Shown piece after piece: positions 8,015-17,780 of a DNA stretch of 64,000 nt. The translations under genes were made by a program, and so were the position numbers. Position 1 is the first letter of the stretch. Every line of letters starts with the position of its first letter. The notes beneath the pieces are model-generated. The model was not told the origin of the DNA, ran no database searches, and was given only the letters and a program-made list of their open reading frames with translations. This stretch comes from Halalkalibacter hemicellulosilyticusJCM 9152 (lineage in GTDB: Bacteria; Bacillota; Bacilli; Bacillales; Bacillaceae_D): the NCBI RefSeq assembly GCF_000513115.1, contig NZ_BAUU01000002.1, forward strand, positions 62,001 through 126,000, in the 5' to 3' direction.

Positions 8015-8971
8015 ATGAAAAGAGAAGATGTCATTATTATTGGTGCTGGCCCATGTGGACTATCAGCAGCCATCGCTTGTCAAAATAAAGGGCTTAACAC
8101 GTTAGTCATTGAAAAAGAAAACGTTGTTCACTCTATTTATCGCTATCCCACTCATCAAACGTTTTTTAGTACGAGTGAAAAGCTTGAGATTGGTGGTGTA
8201 GCCTTTCTAACAGAGGAACGAAAACCTAGACGAAATCAAGCATTAGTGTACTATCGTGATGTAGTGAAAAGAAAAGAGATCCGCATTAATAAATACGAGC
8301 GAGTATTAGAAGTAAAAAAAAGGGGAGGACTATTCAATATAAGAACTTCAAAAGGGTGTTATGAGTCAACATCAGTTATTGTGGCGACTGGTTATTATGA
8401 TTCTCCTAATATGCTTCATATACCAGGTGAAAACCTCAGTCATGTCCATCATTATTTCAAGGAAGCTCACCCGTACTTTGATATGGATGTTGTCGTTATA
8501 GGCGGGAAGAACTCAGCTGTTGATGCATCGCTAGAACTACAAAAGGCTGGTGCACGAGTAACGAACCTATACCGTGGTAACGACTATTCAACAAGTGTAA
8601 AGCCATGGATTTTACCCGAATTTGATTCGTTAGTTCGTAATAACTCTATTCAAATGGAATTTAATGCTGAAGTAACTGAGATTACAAAGTCATCTGTCGT
8701 ATATAAAAAAGAAGGTAAGAAGCAAGAGGTTATAGCTGATGTCGTTTTTGCAATGACGGGTTATCATCCTGATCATTCGTTTATTCAAGCGATGGGAGTA
8801 AACGTAGACGTGGAAACGGGACGTCCCTATTATAATCCAGAAACAATGGAGACAAATATAAATGGACTTTATATTGCTGGTGTAATCGCTGCGGGCAACA
8901 ATGCTAATGAGATTTTTATTGAAAATGGACGTTTTCATGGAGAGGTTATTGCCAATCATATTATTTCATAA
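8015..8971 (+). CDS. ypdA: Bacilliredoxin reductase YpdA (Bdr)
   Basis: A 318-residue FAD and NADPH-dependent oxidoreductase that reduces bacillithiol disulfide or bacilliredoxins. The N-terminal FAD motif is GAGPCG (10-15) and contains Cys14, the conserved YpdA cysteine. Further marks are SIYRYPTHQTFFSTSEKLEIGG, the second nucleotide motif VIGGKNSAVDASLEL near 167, ATGYYD, and the closing region AGVIAAGNNANEIFIENGRFHG. Length is typical. It fits functionally with bshB1 and bshA at 62-64 kb, which make bacillithiol. The ATG has TAGGTGG 7 bases upstream. Confidence 0.92.
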   Translation: MKREDVIIIGAGPCGLSAAIACQNKGLNTLVIEKENVVHSIYRYPTHQTFFSTSEKLEIGGVAFLTEERKPRRNQALVYYRDVVKRKEIRINKYERVLEVKKRGGLFNIRTSKGCYESTSVIVATGYYDSPNMLHIPGENLSHVHHYFKEAHPYFDMDVVVIGGKNSAVDASLELQKAGARVTNLYRGNDYSTSVKPWILPEFDSLVRNNSIQMEFNAEVTEITKSSVVYKKEGKKQEVIADVVFAMTGYHPDHSFIQAMGVNVDVETGRPYYNPETMETNINGLYIAGVIAAGNNANEIFIENGRFHGEVIANHIIS

Positions 8972-8984
8972 TCAGTAAATGTAG

Positions 8985-9022
8985 AAGTCTTAAGAGGGGT
9001 ACTTCCCCTTCTTAAGACTTTT
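8985..9022. terminator. Bidirectional terminator between ypdA and ansA
   Basis: AAGTCTTAAGA and TCTTAAGACTT form an 11-base perfect stem, extended by GGGG/CCCC with a short loop. It has T runs in both orientations and lies between two convergent genes. Confidence 0.9.
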
Positions 9023-9046
9023 AAATTATACTTTCATTTATTATGC

Positions 9047-10015
9047 TTATTGCTCAAATAAAGCTTGTATTTGAGATAAGTCACTTGTTTGTTCGAGTAT
9101 CACCATTAATTTCAAGCGAGCCTTTTGTCCATTTAAGCCATTTGCGAAAATGACTCCTAATTCTTTTAATGTTCTGCCACCTCCTTCGTAAGCATAAATA
9201 TCTTGAACAATACCACTAAAGCAACGTGAAACAAGGATAACAGGAATATTGTTAGATAGGAGTGATCGAATAGGTTTAACTAATTCAGGAGGTACATTAC
9301 CTTGGCCGAATGCTTCGATCACAAAACCATCTATATTCGTCTTATGAATGGCGTCGATGATGCAAGGATCCATTCCGGTATAGGTTTTAATTAAGGCAAC
9401 GTTCTTGTTTAATTGAGTCGAATTAAACGATTCACGATTCGTTAACGTGTGGTGAAAAATAACTCCGCGCTTTGTCACAATCCCAATCGGCCCATATTGG
9501 GGGCTTTGAAATGTAGCGATATTACTTGAATGTGTTTTCGTCACGTTTTTTGCAGTGTGAATTTCATCATTTAAAACAACAAGAACACCTTTTCCTTCAG
9601 CCTCCTTACAGACAGCTACTTTAACAGCTGAAATGAGGTTATGAGGACCGTCTGAGCCAAGTTCATTACTTGATCTCATCGCACCTGTCACAATTAGCGG
9701 GAGGTCCCAGTCTAATAATAAATCAAGCAAATAGGCTGTTTCTTCAAGAGTATCAGTTCCGTGAGTAATAACTATTCCTTCTAATTGATCTTTTTCAACT
9801 CGTTTCTTCATATGTTTTGCTAATTGTCCTATTATTTGAGGAGTCATATGAGGAGAGGGAATATTTAAATAATCATCTACGATAACAGAAGCTATTGTTG
9901 ATAGAGATTCAATTGTGGAATATAATGGATTTAACTGTTGCTTTAAGATTGTACCATTTGGACCTTCTTGCATCGCAATCGTTCCACCAGTATTAAGAAT
10001 AAGTATTTTTTTCAA
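9047..10015 (-). CDS. ansA: L-asparaginase, cytoplasmic type
   Basis: A 322-residue asparaginase that hydrolyses L-asparagine to aspartate and ammonia. Both catalytic motifs are intact: TGGTI (9-13, nucleophile Thr12) and HGTDT (85-89, with Thr87 and Asp88). No signal peptide is seen, so it acts in the cytoplasm. I start it at TTG 10015 because AGAGGTG lies 6 bases upstream; the GTG at 10022-10024 is part of that ribosome-binding site. It is alone on the reverse strand, convergent with ypdA. Confidence 0.88.
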   Translation of the reverse strand: MKKILILNTGGTIAMQEGPNGTILKQQLNPLYSTIESLSTIASVIVDDYLNIPSPHMTPQIIGQLAKHMKKRVEKDQLEGIVITHGTDTLEETAYLLDLLLDWDLPLIVTGAMRSSNELGSDGPHNLISAVKVAVCKEAEGKGVLVVLNDEIHTAKNVTKTHSSNIATFQSPQYGPIGIVTKRGVIFHHTLTNRESFNSTQLNKNVALIKTYTGMDPCIIDAIHKTNIDGFVIEAFGQGNVPPELVKPIRSLLSNNIPVILVSRCFSGIVQDIYAYEGGGRTLKELGVIFANGLNGQKARLKLMVILEQTSDLSQIQALFEQ

Positions 10016-10179
10016 TTTATACACCTCTAACAGTTCTGATTAATGATATTACTGAACGTATATATCATAGCAGAATAATGATTAACATGAGGAGATTATG
10101 AAGCATTTTTTCTGCAGGTTTTTTCAAAGTCGAATAATCATAGGTTCAAAGGCTTAAGATAAAAGAGAAAGGACATATA

Positions 10180-10827
10180 ATGATTGCACTTATTACAGCA
10201 GCTATTGCTCCGGGAATGGCTTTATTATCATATTTTTATTTAAGAAATCATTATAGTGATACAACAGTTGGTTTTATTTTTAGGACATTTTTTGTTGGTG
10301 CGCTCTTAGTGTTTCCGGTTATGGTATTACAATATGCTTTCTTAACAGAAGGTTATTTTCAACAAGCTTTTCTTCGTACTTTTATCTTATATGGATTTGT
10401 TGAAGAATTTTTTAAATGGTTTCTTCTATATTTTTTTACTTATCAACATACGACATTTACTAAACGATATGACGGAATTGTTTTTGGTGTCGCGTTATCA
10501 CTCGGCTTTGCCACACTTGAAAATGTTTTTTACTTATTAGCGAATGGCCTTGATTTTGCTCTTGGAAGGGCTATTTTTCCTGTGTCGAGTCATGCTCTGT
10601 ATGGGGTCATAATGGGTTATTACTTTGGACGAAGTAAGATTGAGCATTCAAAGAAACGTTTGTATCTATTTTTGGCTTTATTATTTCCGTTTTTGTTACA
10701 TGGAACATATGATTTCATTTTAGTATTATTCGATATATACTTTCTAATTGGGATGATTCCATTTATGCTGTTATTATGGTGGCTAGCATTAACAAAGGTA
10801 AAACGAGCTCATCAATTAGATGTTTAA
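10180..10827 (+). CDS. prsW: PrsW, site-1 intramembrane-type protease for anti-sigma RsiW
   Basis: A 215-residue polytopic membrane protein with about seven hydrophobic segments. PrsW makes the first cut in RsiW and so releases the stress sigma factor SigW in response to envelope stress. Family marks are present: EEFFKW (75-80), FATLEN (110-115), His138 in SSHALYG and His174 in HGTYD. Length agrees with the roughly 218-residue B. subtilis protein, and the position between ypdA and sleB is the same. Its ribosome-binding site is GAAAGGA. The next small gene begins 15 bases downstream and is probably cotranscribed. Confidence 0.9.
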   Translation: MIALITAAIAPGMALLSYFYLRNHYSDTTVGFIFRTFFVGALLVFPVMVLQYAFLTEGYFQQAFLRTFILYGFVEEFFKWFLLYFFTYQHTTFTKRYDGIVFGVALSLGFATLENVFYLLANGLDFALGRAIFPVSSHALYGVIMGYYFGRSKIEHSKKRLYLFLALLFPFLLHGTYDFILVLFDIYFLIGMIPFMLLLWWLALTKVKRAHQLDV

Positions 10828-10842
10828 GAAAGGGGAATAATC

Positions 10843-11007
10843 ATGCAGCAAAGAGAGCGATATCGAGTTGTTATACGCTGTTTAAATTGTGGTGAAAAAT
10901 ATATTTTACGTGGTTATTTAAATGATCAAGGTGAGTTTGAAACGGGCTTTAAACGATGTGTATGTGGAAATGATCAGCAATTACACACAGATGCAAGTCC
11001 CGAATAA
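10843..11007 (+). CDS. 54-residue CxxC/CxC protein downstream of prsW
   Basis: A small basic protein with CLNC at residues 13-16 and CVC at 39-41, a spacing that suits a single zinc ribbon or knuckle. The rest is polar and there is no signal peptide. AAGGGGA precedes the ATG by 8 bases and the stop of prsW is 15 bases upstream, so the two are probably one transcript. I do not recognise a family, and B. subtilis has no equivalent that I recall between prsW and sleB. Zinc binding is inference from the cysteine pattern only. Confidence 0.6.
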   Translation: MQQRERYRVVIRCLNCGEKYILRGYLNDQGEFETGFKRCVCGNDQQLHTDASPE

Positions 11008-11076
11008 AAAAGAAAACGAAATAGTCTTGCAAAATTAACGAAAGTGTTGTACCTTTAATAAAACAATATATGATGA

Positions 11077-11182
11077 TTCTTATCACGAGAGGCGGAGGGA
11101 ATGGCCCTATGATGTCTCAGCAACCAGCCACTAGGTCAGGTGCTAATTCCAACAAGTTGAAATTAACTTGAGAGATAAGAAG
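11077..11182 (+). ncRNA. SAM-I riboswitch (S-box) aptamer
   Basis: The closing helix P1 is TTCTTATC with GATAAGAA. Conserved S-box blocks follow in order: GAGAGGCGGAGGGA, GGCCC, ATGA, CAGCAACC, AGGTGCTAATTCC and GAGAGATAAG. S-adenosylmethionine binding stabilises P1, freeing the terminator downstream. Without SAM, the ATAAGAAG of the 3' P1 strand can pair with CTTCTTAT of the terminator 5' arm as antiterminator. It controls the metI-yitJ-metH operon. Confidence 0.95.
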
Positions 11183-11205
11183 GAGAGCTGATTAAATGTA
11201 AACAA

Positions 11206-11239
11206 ACACCTTCTTCTTATTACTTGAAGAAGGTGTTTT
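11206..11239 (+). terminator. SAM-controlled terminator of the S-box leader
   Basis: ACACCTTCTTC and GAAGAAGGTGT form a perfect 11-base stem with a 9-base loop and a short T run. It is the expression platform of the riboswitch just upstream. Confidence 0.9.
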
Positions 11240-11325
11240 CTGTGTTCTACAAACAAGTAAATATGATGAGACTACTAAAAAAAAAATTAATCTGAGTTGT
11301 CTTATTTGACTAGGGGGTTATGTTG

Positions 11326-12438
11326 ATGAATAACAAGCATTTGCGTACAGAACTCGTACAAATTGGAAACCGCTCAAAAGATCCCACAGGAACCATTAAT
11401 ACTCCTGTTTATTTCTCTACAGCGTATCGTCATACAGGTATCGGAGAATCAACAGGATATGATTACTCTCGTACAGGGAATCCAACAAGAGAAGTATTGG
11501 AGAACGCTATTGCCAGTTTAGAAAAAGGAGACAGAGGTTTTGCCTGTAGTTCAGGAATGGCAGCTATTCAAATTGTCTTTTCATTATTCGAGGTTGGGGA
11601 TGAAATTATCGCTTCGAAAGATTTATACGGTGGAACATACCGGTTATTTGAAGAAGGTTGGAATAGGTGGGGATTGAATTTTTCATATGCCGATCCTCGT
11701 GATATTCGTAATGTTGAAGCTTGCTTAACTGATAAAACAAAAGCGCTCTTTATTGAAACACCGACAAACCCACTTATGCAAGAAGCATCCATTAGTGAAT
11801 TGGCTATTTTTGCGAAAAAGCACGATTTATTATTAATTGTCGATAATACGTTTTATACACCACTGCTACAACAACCGTTAGTGGAAGGTGCTGATATCGT
11901 TATTCATAGCGCATCAAAATATTTAGGTGGTCATAATGATGTGATTGCTGGATTGATCGTCGCAAAAGGAGAAGCTCTTTGTGAAAGACTCTTTTATTAT
12001 CAAAATGGTGTAGGTGCGATACTATCATCTTTTGATTCATGGTTACTAATCAGAGGGATGAAGACATTAGGGTTAAGAATGAACAAACATCAAGAAAATG
12101 CGAAAAAGATCGTTCATTATTTGGAGCAAGAGAAAGGTGTAAGAGAGGTGCTTTATCCAGGGAAAGGTGGAATGATTTCATTTCGAATTGAACAGGAAGA
12201 ATGGGTAAATCCATTTTTACAACAATTAAAGCTAATCTCATTTGCTGAAAGTCTTGGAGGAGTCGAAAGTCTTATGACATATCCAGCTACACAAACTCAT
12301 ATGGACATACCTGAAAAAATTCGGATTGCTAATGGTGTCTGTAATCGTTTATTACGTTTCTCGGTTGGGATTGAAGAAGCTGAAGATTTAATTGAAGATT
12401 TACAGCAAGCATTTAATCACGTAAAGGGACAGTCCTAG
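11326..12438 (+). CDS. metI: MetI, cystathionine gamma-synthase / O-acetylhomoserine sulfhydrylase type
   Basis: A 370-residue PLP enzyme of the Cys/Met metabolism family that joins an activated homoserine to cysteine or sulfide on the way to homocysteine. Marks are YDYSRTGNPTR near 45-55, SSGMAAI, the PLP-binding VDNTF and the Schiff-base lysine in SASKYLGGHND. I place the start at ATG 11326 since AGGGGG is 8-9 bases upstream; the ATG at 11320 is too close to it. It is first in a SAM-riboswitch operon, 26 bases before yitJ. Whether cysteine or sulfide is the preferred donor is not visible. Confidence 0.85.
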   Translation: MNNKHLRTELVQIGNRSKDPTGTINTPVYFSTAYRHTGIGESTGYDYSRTGNPTREVLENAIASLEKGDRGFACSSGMAAIQIVFSLFEVGDEIIASKDLYGGTYRLFEEGWNRWGLNFSYADPRDIRNVEACLTDKTKALFIETPTNPLMQEASISELAIFAKKHDLLLIVDNTFYTPLLQQPLVEGADIVIHSASKYLGGHNDVIAGLIVAKGEALCERLFYYQNGVGAILSSFDSWLLIRGMKTLGLRMNKHQENAKKIVHYLEQEKGVREVLYPGKGGMISFRIEQEEWVNPFLQQLKLISFAESLGGVESLMTYPATQTHMDIPEKIRIANGVCNRLLRFSVGIEEAEDLIEDLQQAFNHVKGQS

Positions 12439-12464
12439 CATAGGATCGAGACAGGAGGAATAAG

Positions 12465-14300
12465 GTGACTTTTTTAAATCAGCTACAATCAAACGTATTA
12501 ATTGGCGATGGAGCAATGGGTACTCAATTATACGCATTAGGCGTTGATCAATGCTTTGAGGAGTTAAATCAAACTCATCCTGAAATGATCGTTGATCTCC
12601 ATGAAAAATATGTAAATGCTGGAGCTGATATGATTCAAACGAATTCATATGCAGCTAATGCAATTAAACTTGAAAAATATGGACTTGCAAAGCAAGTGAA
12701 AGATATTAATTATCAAAGTGTGAAGCTCGCTAAGCAGGCTTCACATACTGACACTTATATATTTGGAACAATAGGTGGGATTAGGCGTTTTCAATTAGAA
12801 GAAGTAGGGCTTGAAGACATTCGAAATACTTTTAAGGAACAGGCTGAGATACTACTTGAATCAGGTGTAAATGGTCTTCTTCTTGAAACATTTTATGATT
12901 TAGAAGAAGCAAAGCTCGCAGTAGAGCTTACTCGGAACTTAACTTCCTTACCGATTGTAATGAATATTTCACTAGGAGAAATAGGCGTATTGAATGGTGG
13001 GATTCCTGTAACGGAAGCTTTTAAAGCTTTGTATAATAATGGCGCAGATGTTGTTGGTTTAAACTGCCGTATGGGACCTTATCACATGTTACGTTCATTT
13101 GAAACTGTTCCTCTTCCTACTGAAGGGTATCTTGCTGCTTATCCTAATGCAAGCTTACCAGACTTTCGCGATGGACGTGTTTTTTATCAATCTAATGCTG
13201 ATTATTTCCAATCAATGGGAAAGAAATTTATCGAGCAAGGTGTGAGACTATTAGGAGGTTGTTGCGGTACGACTCCTGAACATATTGCTGCGTTTGCCAA
13301 AATAAAAAAAGAAGTAGCACCGATTACGAGCAAAGTTGTCCGTCCTTTACATCAAATGATGGTGAAAGATCAAACTCCAGCAAAAGTAGATAAACCATTG
13401 CCTGAGATCGTAAAGGAACGCCATTCTGTAATTGTCGAATTGGACCCTCCAAAGAAATTGAGCACAGAAGCCTTTATGCAAGGTGCTAAAGCATTGCAAG
13501 ATTCAGGTGTGGATGCCATTACGATGGCTGATAATTCGTTAGCTTCTCCCAGAGTTGATAATTTAGCTCTTGGTTCAATGGTCAAACAGCATCTTTCGGC
13601 ACGGCCACTCGTTCACATTACTTGTCGTGATCGAAATTTAATCGGATTACAATCTCATTTGATGGGATTACATGCACTTGGAATGAACGATATATTAGCG
13701 ATTACAGGTGATCCGACGAAGGTTGGAGATTTTCCAGGTGCGACATCTGTCTATGATTTAACTTCATTTCAACTGATACAACTCATTAAACAATTAAACG
13801 ACGGAATTTCCTTTTCAGGAAAAGAGTTAGGAGAAAAATCTCAATTTTCTGTAGGAGCTGCTTTCAATCCGAATGTGAAGTATTTAGATAAAGCAGTGAA
13901 ACGTTTAGAGAAAAAAATTGAAAGTGGCGCAGACTACTTTATGACACAACCGATTTACAACGAAACTCAAATCGAAGCACTTTATCATGAAACGAAGCAC
14001 TTATCACATCCAATTTATGTCGGCATTATGCCTCTTACAAATAGTCGCAATGCAGAATTTCTTCACAACGAAGTACCGGGTATTAAATTAACAGATAACA
14101 TTCGTAGTGCGATGGCAAATTGCGGGGAAGATCGTGCGGCTTCCACACAAGAAGGTCTTTCTATTGCAAAATCTTTAATTGATACAACACTTGAATATTT
14201 TAATGGCATTTATTTAATTACTCCATTTTTACGATATGAAATGACTGTGGAATTGAAAGAATATATCGATCAAAAAGCAAAGTCAACAAGGAGAGTTTAA
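12465..14300 (+). CDS. yitJ: YitJ, bifunctional homocysteine S-methyltransferase / methylenetetrahydrofolate reductase
   Basis: 611 residues in two modules. Residues 1 to about 290 are a zinc-dependent homocysteine methyltransferase domain (GDGAMGTQL, GLNCRMGP, GGCCGTTPEH near 263). Residues about 310-600 are a flavin-dependent 5,10-methylenetetrahydrofolate reductase (VIVELDPPKK, ITCRDRN, ITGDPTK, FMTQPIY). It supplies methyltetrahydrofolate for methionine synthase. Start GTG 12465 has AGGAGG about 6 bases upstream. It lies between metI and metH in one operon, so the cobalamin enzyme encoded next directly uses its product. Confidence 0.9.
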   Translation: MTFLNQLQSNVLIGDGAMGTQLYALGVDQCFEELNQTHPEMIVDLHEKYVNAGADMIQTNSYAANAIKLEKYGLAKQVKDINYQSVKLAKQASHTDTYIFGTIGGIRRFQLEEVGLEDIRNTFKEQAEILLESGVNGLLLETFYDLEEAKLAVELTRNLTSLPIVMNISLGEIGVLNGGIPVTEAFKALYNNGADVVGLNCRMGPYHMLRSFETVPLPTEGYLAAYPNASLPDFRDGRVFYQSNADYFQSMGKKFIEQGVRLLGGCCGTTPEHIAAFAKIKKEVAPITSKVVRPLHQMMVKDQTPAKVDKPLPEIVKERHSVIVELDPPKKLSTEAFMQGAKALQDSGVDAITMADNSLASPRVDNLALGSMVKQHLSARPLVHITCRDRNLIGLQSHLMGLHALGMNDILAITGDPTKVGDFPGATSVYDLTSFQLIQLIKQLNDGISFSGKELGEKSQFSVGAAFNPNVKYLDKAVKRLEKKIESGADYFMTQPIYNETQIEALYHETKHLSHPIYVGIMPLTNSRNAEFLHNEVPGIKLTDNIRSAMANCGEDRAASTQEGLSIAKSLIDTTLEYFNGIYLITPFLRYEMTVELKEYIDQKAKSTRRV

Positions 14301-14318
14301 AACAGAAAGGAAACGAGT

Positions 14319-17300
14319 ATGACAAAATCATTGTTTGAACAACAGCTCGAAAAGAAAATTATGATTCTTGATGGAGCTATGGGAACGATGCTTCAAGATG
14401 CGAACCTTACAGCTGAAGACTTTGGTGGAGAAGAATTTGAGGGTTGTAATGAGTATTTAAATGAAACCGCTCCTCATGTAATTGAACGAATACATCGTGA
14501 ATATTTAGCTGCTGGTGCCGATATTATTGCGACTAATACTTTTGGGTCTACAGACATTGTATTGGACGATTATGATCTTGGTTACAAGGCTGAGGAATTA
14601 AGCCTTATAGCTGCTCAAATTGCCAAAAAAGAGGCAGACGAATATTCTACACATGAATGGCCAAGGTTTGTGGCTGGTGCAATGGGGCCAACAACGAAAT
14701 CTCTATCGGTAACGGGTGGAACAACTTTTGAACAATTGACAGCTTCCTATCATGAGCAGGCAAGAGGATTGATTAAAGGTGGAATTGATATTTTTCTACT
14801 TGAAACAAGTCAAGATATGAGAAATGTGAAAGCTGCTTATATCGGAATAAAAAAAGCGAGTGAAGAAATGAATGTTGAATTGCCTTTAATCGTTTCAGGG
14901 ACGATTGAACCGATGGGGACGACTCTAGCTGGACAAAGCATTGAAGCATTTTATCTGTCATTAGAACATATGAAGCCACTTGTCGTTGGTTTAAATTGTG
15001 CTACTGGCCCCGAATTTATGCGTGACCATATTCGCTCATTGTCAGAGCTTTCCACCACCTATGTAAGCTGTTATCCGAATGCTGGTTTACCTGATGAAGA
15101 TGGACATTATCATGAATCTCCGGATTCTCTAGCCAAAAAGCTTATCGCTTTTGCCGAAAAGGGCTGGTTAAATGTCGTTGGGGGCTGTTGCGGGACAACA
15201 CCTGAGCACATCCGTGTAATGGTCGAGGCGACAAAGGGTGTAGCGCCTCGCTCATTCAATCGTGAGCATGGACATGCGGTATCAGGGATTGAGCCACTCA
15301 TATATGATGAGAGTATGAGGCCATTATTTGTTGGTGAAAGAACGAATGTCATCGGCTCTCGTAAATTTAAACAATTGATTGCTGATGGGAAATACGAGGA
15401 AGCTTCTGAAATCGCACGCGCTCAAGTAAAGCGAGGCGCCCATGTTATAGATATTTGTTTGGCTGATCCAGATCGAGATGAACTACACGATATGGAGGAG
15501 TTTTTGTCATTTGTTATTAATAAAGTTAAAGTCCCTTTGATGATCGATTCGACTGATGAAAAAGTAATTGAAAAGGCATTAACGTATTCTCAAGGTAAAG
15601 CGATCGTTAATTCAATTAATTTAGAAGATGGCGAAGAGCGTTTCGAAGCAGTTGTGCCCATTATTAAGAAGTACGGAGCAGCTGTTGTTATCGGAACAAT
15701 TGATGAGGAAGGGATGGCTGTAACGGCTGAACGTAAGTTAGAAGTCGCTAAACGATCGCATGATTTATTAGTTAATAAATATGGTTTGCAGCCTGAAGAT
15801 ATTATCTTCGACCCGTTAGTATTTCCGGTTGGAACGGGTGATGAACAATATATAGGATCAGCAAATGCAACGGTAGAAGGAATCCGCTTAATCAAAGAAG
15901 CGCTTCCTAAATGTTTAACGATACTGGGAGTGAGTAACGTTTCATTTGGTTTGCCTCCTGTTGGACGTGAAGTGCTAAATGCAGTCTTTCTGTATCATTG
16001 TACACAAGCTGGATTAGATTACGCGATTGTGAACACCGAAAAGCTTGAACGTTATGCCTCCATTTCAGATAAGGAAAAAGAAATGTCTAGTCAGCTATTA
16101 TTTCATACAACTGATGAGAACTTAGCAAGCTTTACGGCATTCTATCGTGGAAAAAAAGCTGAAAAGAAAGTGGAGCACTCCAATTTAACATTAGAGGAGC
16201 GACTTGCATCCTACATTGTAGAAGGATCAAAAGACGGTTTAATCAAAGATTTAGATCTAGCATTGGAGAAGTATGATGATCCTTTAGATATTATTAATGG
16301 TCCACTAATGACAGGGATGGACGAAGTAGGACGGTTATTTAATAATAATGAATTAATTGTAGCTGAAGTTCTACAAAGTGCTGAGGTGATGAAAGCCTCG
16401 GTCGCTCATTTAGAACCGATGATGGAGAAGAAAGAAAACGGAAATGGAAAAGGCAAAATTCTTCTTGCGACTGTTAAAGGTGATGTTCATGATATCGGAA
16501 AAAACCTTGTTGAAATCATATTAAGTAATAATGGATTCAATATTGTGAATCTAGGTATAAAAGTAACACCTAATGAATTGATAGATGCAATTAACCGAGA
16601 AAACCCTGATGCAATAGGTCTATCTGGTCTTTTAGTCAAATCTGCACAACAAATGGTTTTAACTGCCCAAGACTTAAAGCAACAGCAAATTTCATTACCT
16701 ATTCTCGTTGGTGGTGCTGCACTTACACGGAAATTTACAAACACTCGAATTGCCCCTGAATATGATGGCCTCGTTTTATATGCGAAGGATGCGATGAATG
16801 GTCTTGAAATTGCAAATAGATTAGCGAACCCTGATGAAAAACAGAAGCTTGCTGAAGAATTAAAAGATGCTCAGTTGAAGCGAGATCAAGTTACGGTAAA
16901 AAATGAGCAAAAGGTACAAAAAGAAGTTATTGTACCAGCAAAATCTGAAGTAAAAGAAGCTCAAGTGTTTAAGCCAACTGACCTTGATCCACATATTCTT
17001 CGTGAGTACCAATTATCACATTTAATTCCTTATATCAATATGCAAATGCTGCTTGGTCGTCATTTAGGCTTACAAGGAAAGGTTAGTCGATTATTAGCTG
17101 AAGGTGATGAACGTACACTAGCATTAAAGGAAAAGGTAGATCAATTTTTACATGAAGCAAAAAGCAACGAACTAATCAAGGCTCATGGGATGTACCAATT
17201 CTTTCCTGCTCAATCAGATGGAAATGATATTATCATTTATGATCCAATAGATCAAAAAACGATTATAGAGCGTTTTACATTTCCACGACAAAATCATAAA

Positions 17301-17768
17301 CCATTCCTATGTTTAGCGGACTATTTGCGACCGGTATCAAGTGACGAGATGGATTATGTTGGTTTCTTGGCAGTTACTGCCGGTCAAGGAATAAGAGAAC
17401 TGGCTGAGCAAGCTAAACGTGATGGAGATTATTTATACAGTCATTTAATTCAAGCTGCAGCATTAGAAATTGCCGAAGGATTTGCTGAACGAGTGCATCA
17501 ATTAATGCGAGATCGAATGGGCTTTCCTGATTCACCTGATATGACAATGGATCAACGATTTGCTGCAAAATATCAAGGAGTACGTGTTTCATTCGGTTAT
17601 CCTGCATGCCCTAATTTAGAAGATCAAGAAAAGCTCTTCTCTTTACTAAAACCAGAGAAGATAGGTATTGATCTAACGGAAGGTTATATGATGGAGCCGG
17701 AAGCTTCAGTTACAGCGATGGTATTTGCTCATCCTGAAGGACGTTATTTTAATGTTTTAGCTAATTAA
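14319..17768 (+). CDS. metH: MetH, cobalamin-dependent methionine synthase
   Basis: A full-length 1149-residue enzyme that methylates homocysteine from methyltetrahydrofolate through cobalamin. Domain order is homocysteine-binding (1-310, GGCCGTTPEH near 288), pterin-binding (about 330-600, GERTNVIGSRKF), cobalamin cap and binding domains (about 630-880, with DVHDIGKN and cobalt ligand His724), a charged linker, and the AdoMet-dependent reactivation domain (about 930-1149, with RVSFGYPACPN). It is last in the riboswitch operon and is followed by a strong terminator. The organism therefore needs or imports cobalamin. Confidence 0.95.
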   Translation: MTKSLFEQQLEKKIMILDGAMGTMLQDANLTAEDFGGEEFEGCNEYLNETAPHVIERIHREYLAAGADIIATNTFGSTDIVLDDYDLGYKAEELSLIAAQIAKKEADEYSTHEWPRFVAGAMGPTTKSLSVTGGTTFEQLTASYHEQARGLIKGGIDIFLLETSQDMRNVKAAYIGIKKASEEMNVELPLIVSGTIEPMGTTLAGQSIEAFYLSLEHMKPLVVGLNCATGPEFMRDHIRSLSELSTTYVSCYPNAGLPDEDGHYHESPDSLAKKLIAFAEKGWLNVVGGCCGTTPEHIRVMVEATKGVAPRSFNREHGHAVSGIEPLIYDESMRPLFVGERTNVIGSRKFKQLIADGKYEEASEIARAQVKRGAHVIDICLADPDRDELHDMEEFLSFVINKVKVPLMIDSTDEKVIEKALTYSQGKAIVNSINLEDGEERFEAVVPIIKKYGAAVVIGTIDEEGMAVTAERKLEVAKRSHDLLVNKYGLQPEDIIFDPLVFPVGTGDEQYIGSANATVEGIRLIKEALPKCLTILGVSNVSFGLPPVGREVLNAVFLYHCTQAGLDYAIVNTEKLERYASISDKEKEMSSQLLFHTTDENLASFTAFYRGKKAEKKVEHSNLTLEERLASYIVEGSKDGLIKDLDLALEKYDDPLDIINGPLMTGMDEVGRLFNNNELIVAEVLQSAEVMKASVAHLEPMMEKKENGNGKGKILLATVKGDVHDIGKNLVEIILSNNGFNIVNLGIKVTPNELIDAINRENPDAIGLSGLLVKSAQQMVLTAQDLKQQQISLPILVGGAALTRKFTNTRIAPEYDGLVLYAKDAMNGLEIANRLANPDEKQKLAEELKDAQLKRDQVTVKNEQKVQKEVIVPAKSEVKEAQVFKPTDLDPHILREYQLSHLIPYINMQMLLGRHLGLQGKVSRLLAEGDERTLALKEKVDQFLHEAKSNELIKAHGMYQFFPAQSDGNDIIIYDPIDQKTIIERFTFPRQNHKPFLCLADYLRPVSSDEMDYVGFLAVTAGQGIRELAEQAKRDGDYLYSHLIQAAALEIAEGFAERVHQLMRDRMGFPDSPDMTMDQRFAAKYQGVRVSFGYPACPNLEDQEKLFSLLKPEKIGIDLTEGYMMEPEASVTAMVFAHPEGRYFNVLAN

Positions 17769-17780
17769 ACGATGAGATTT

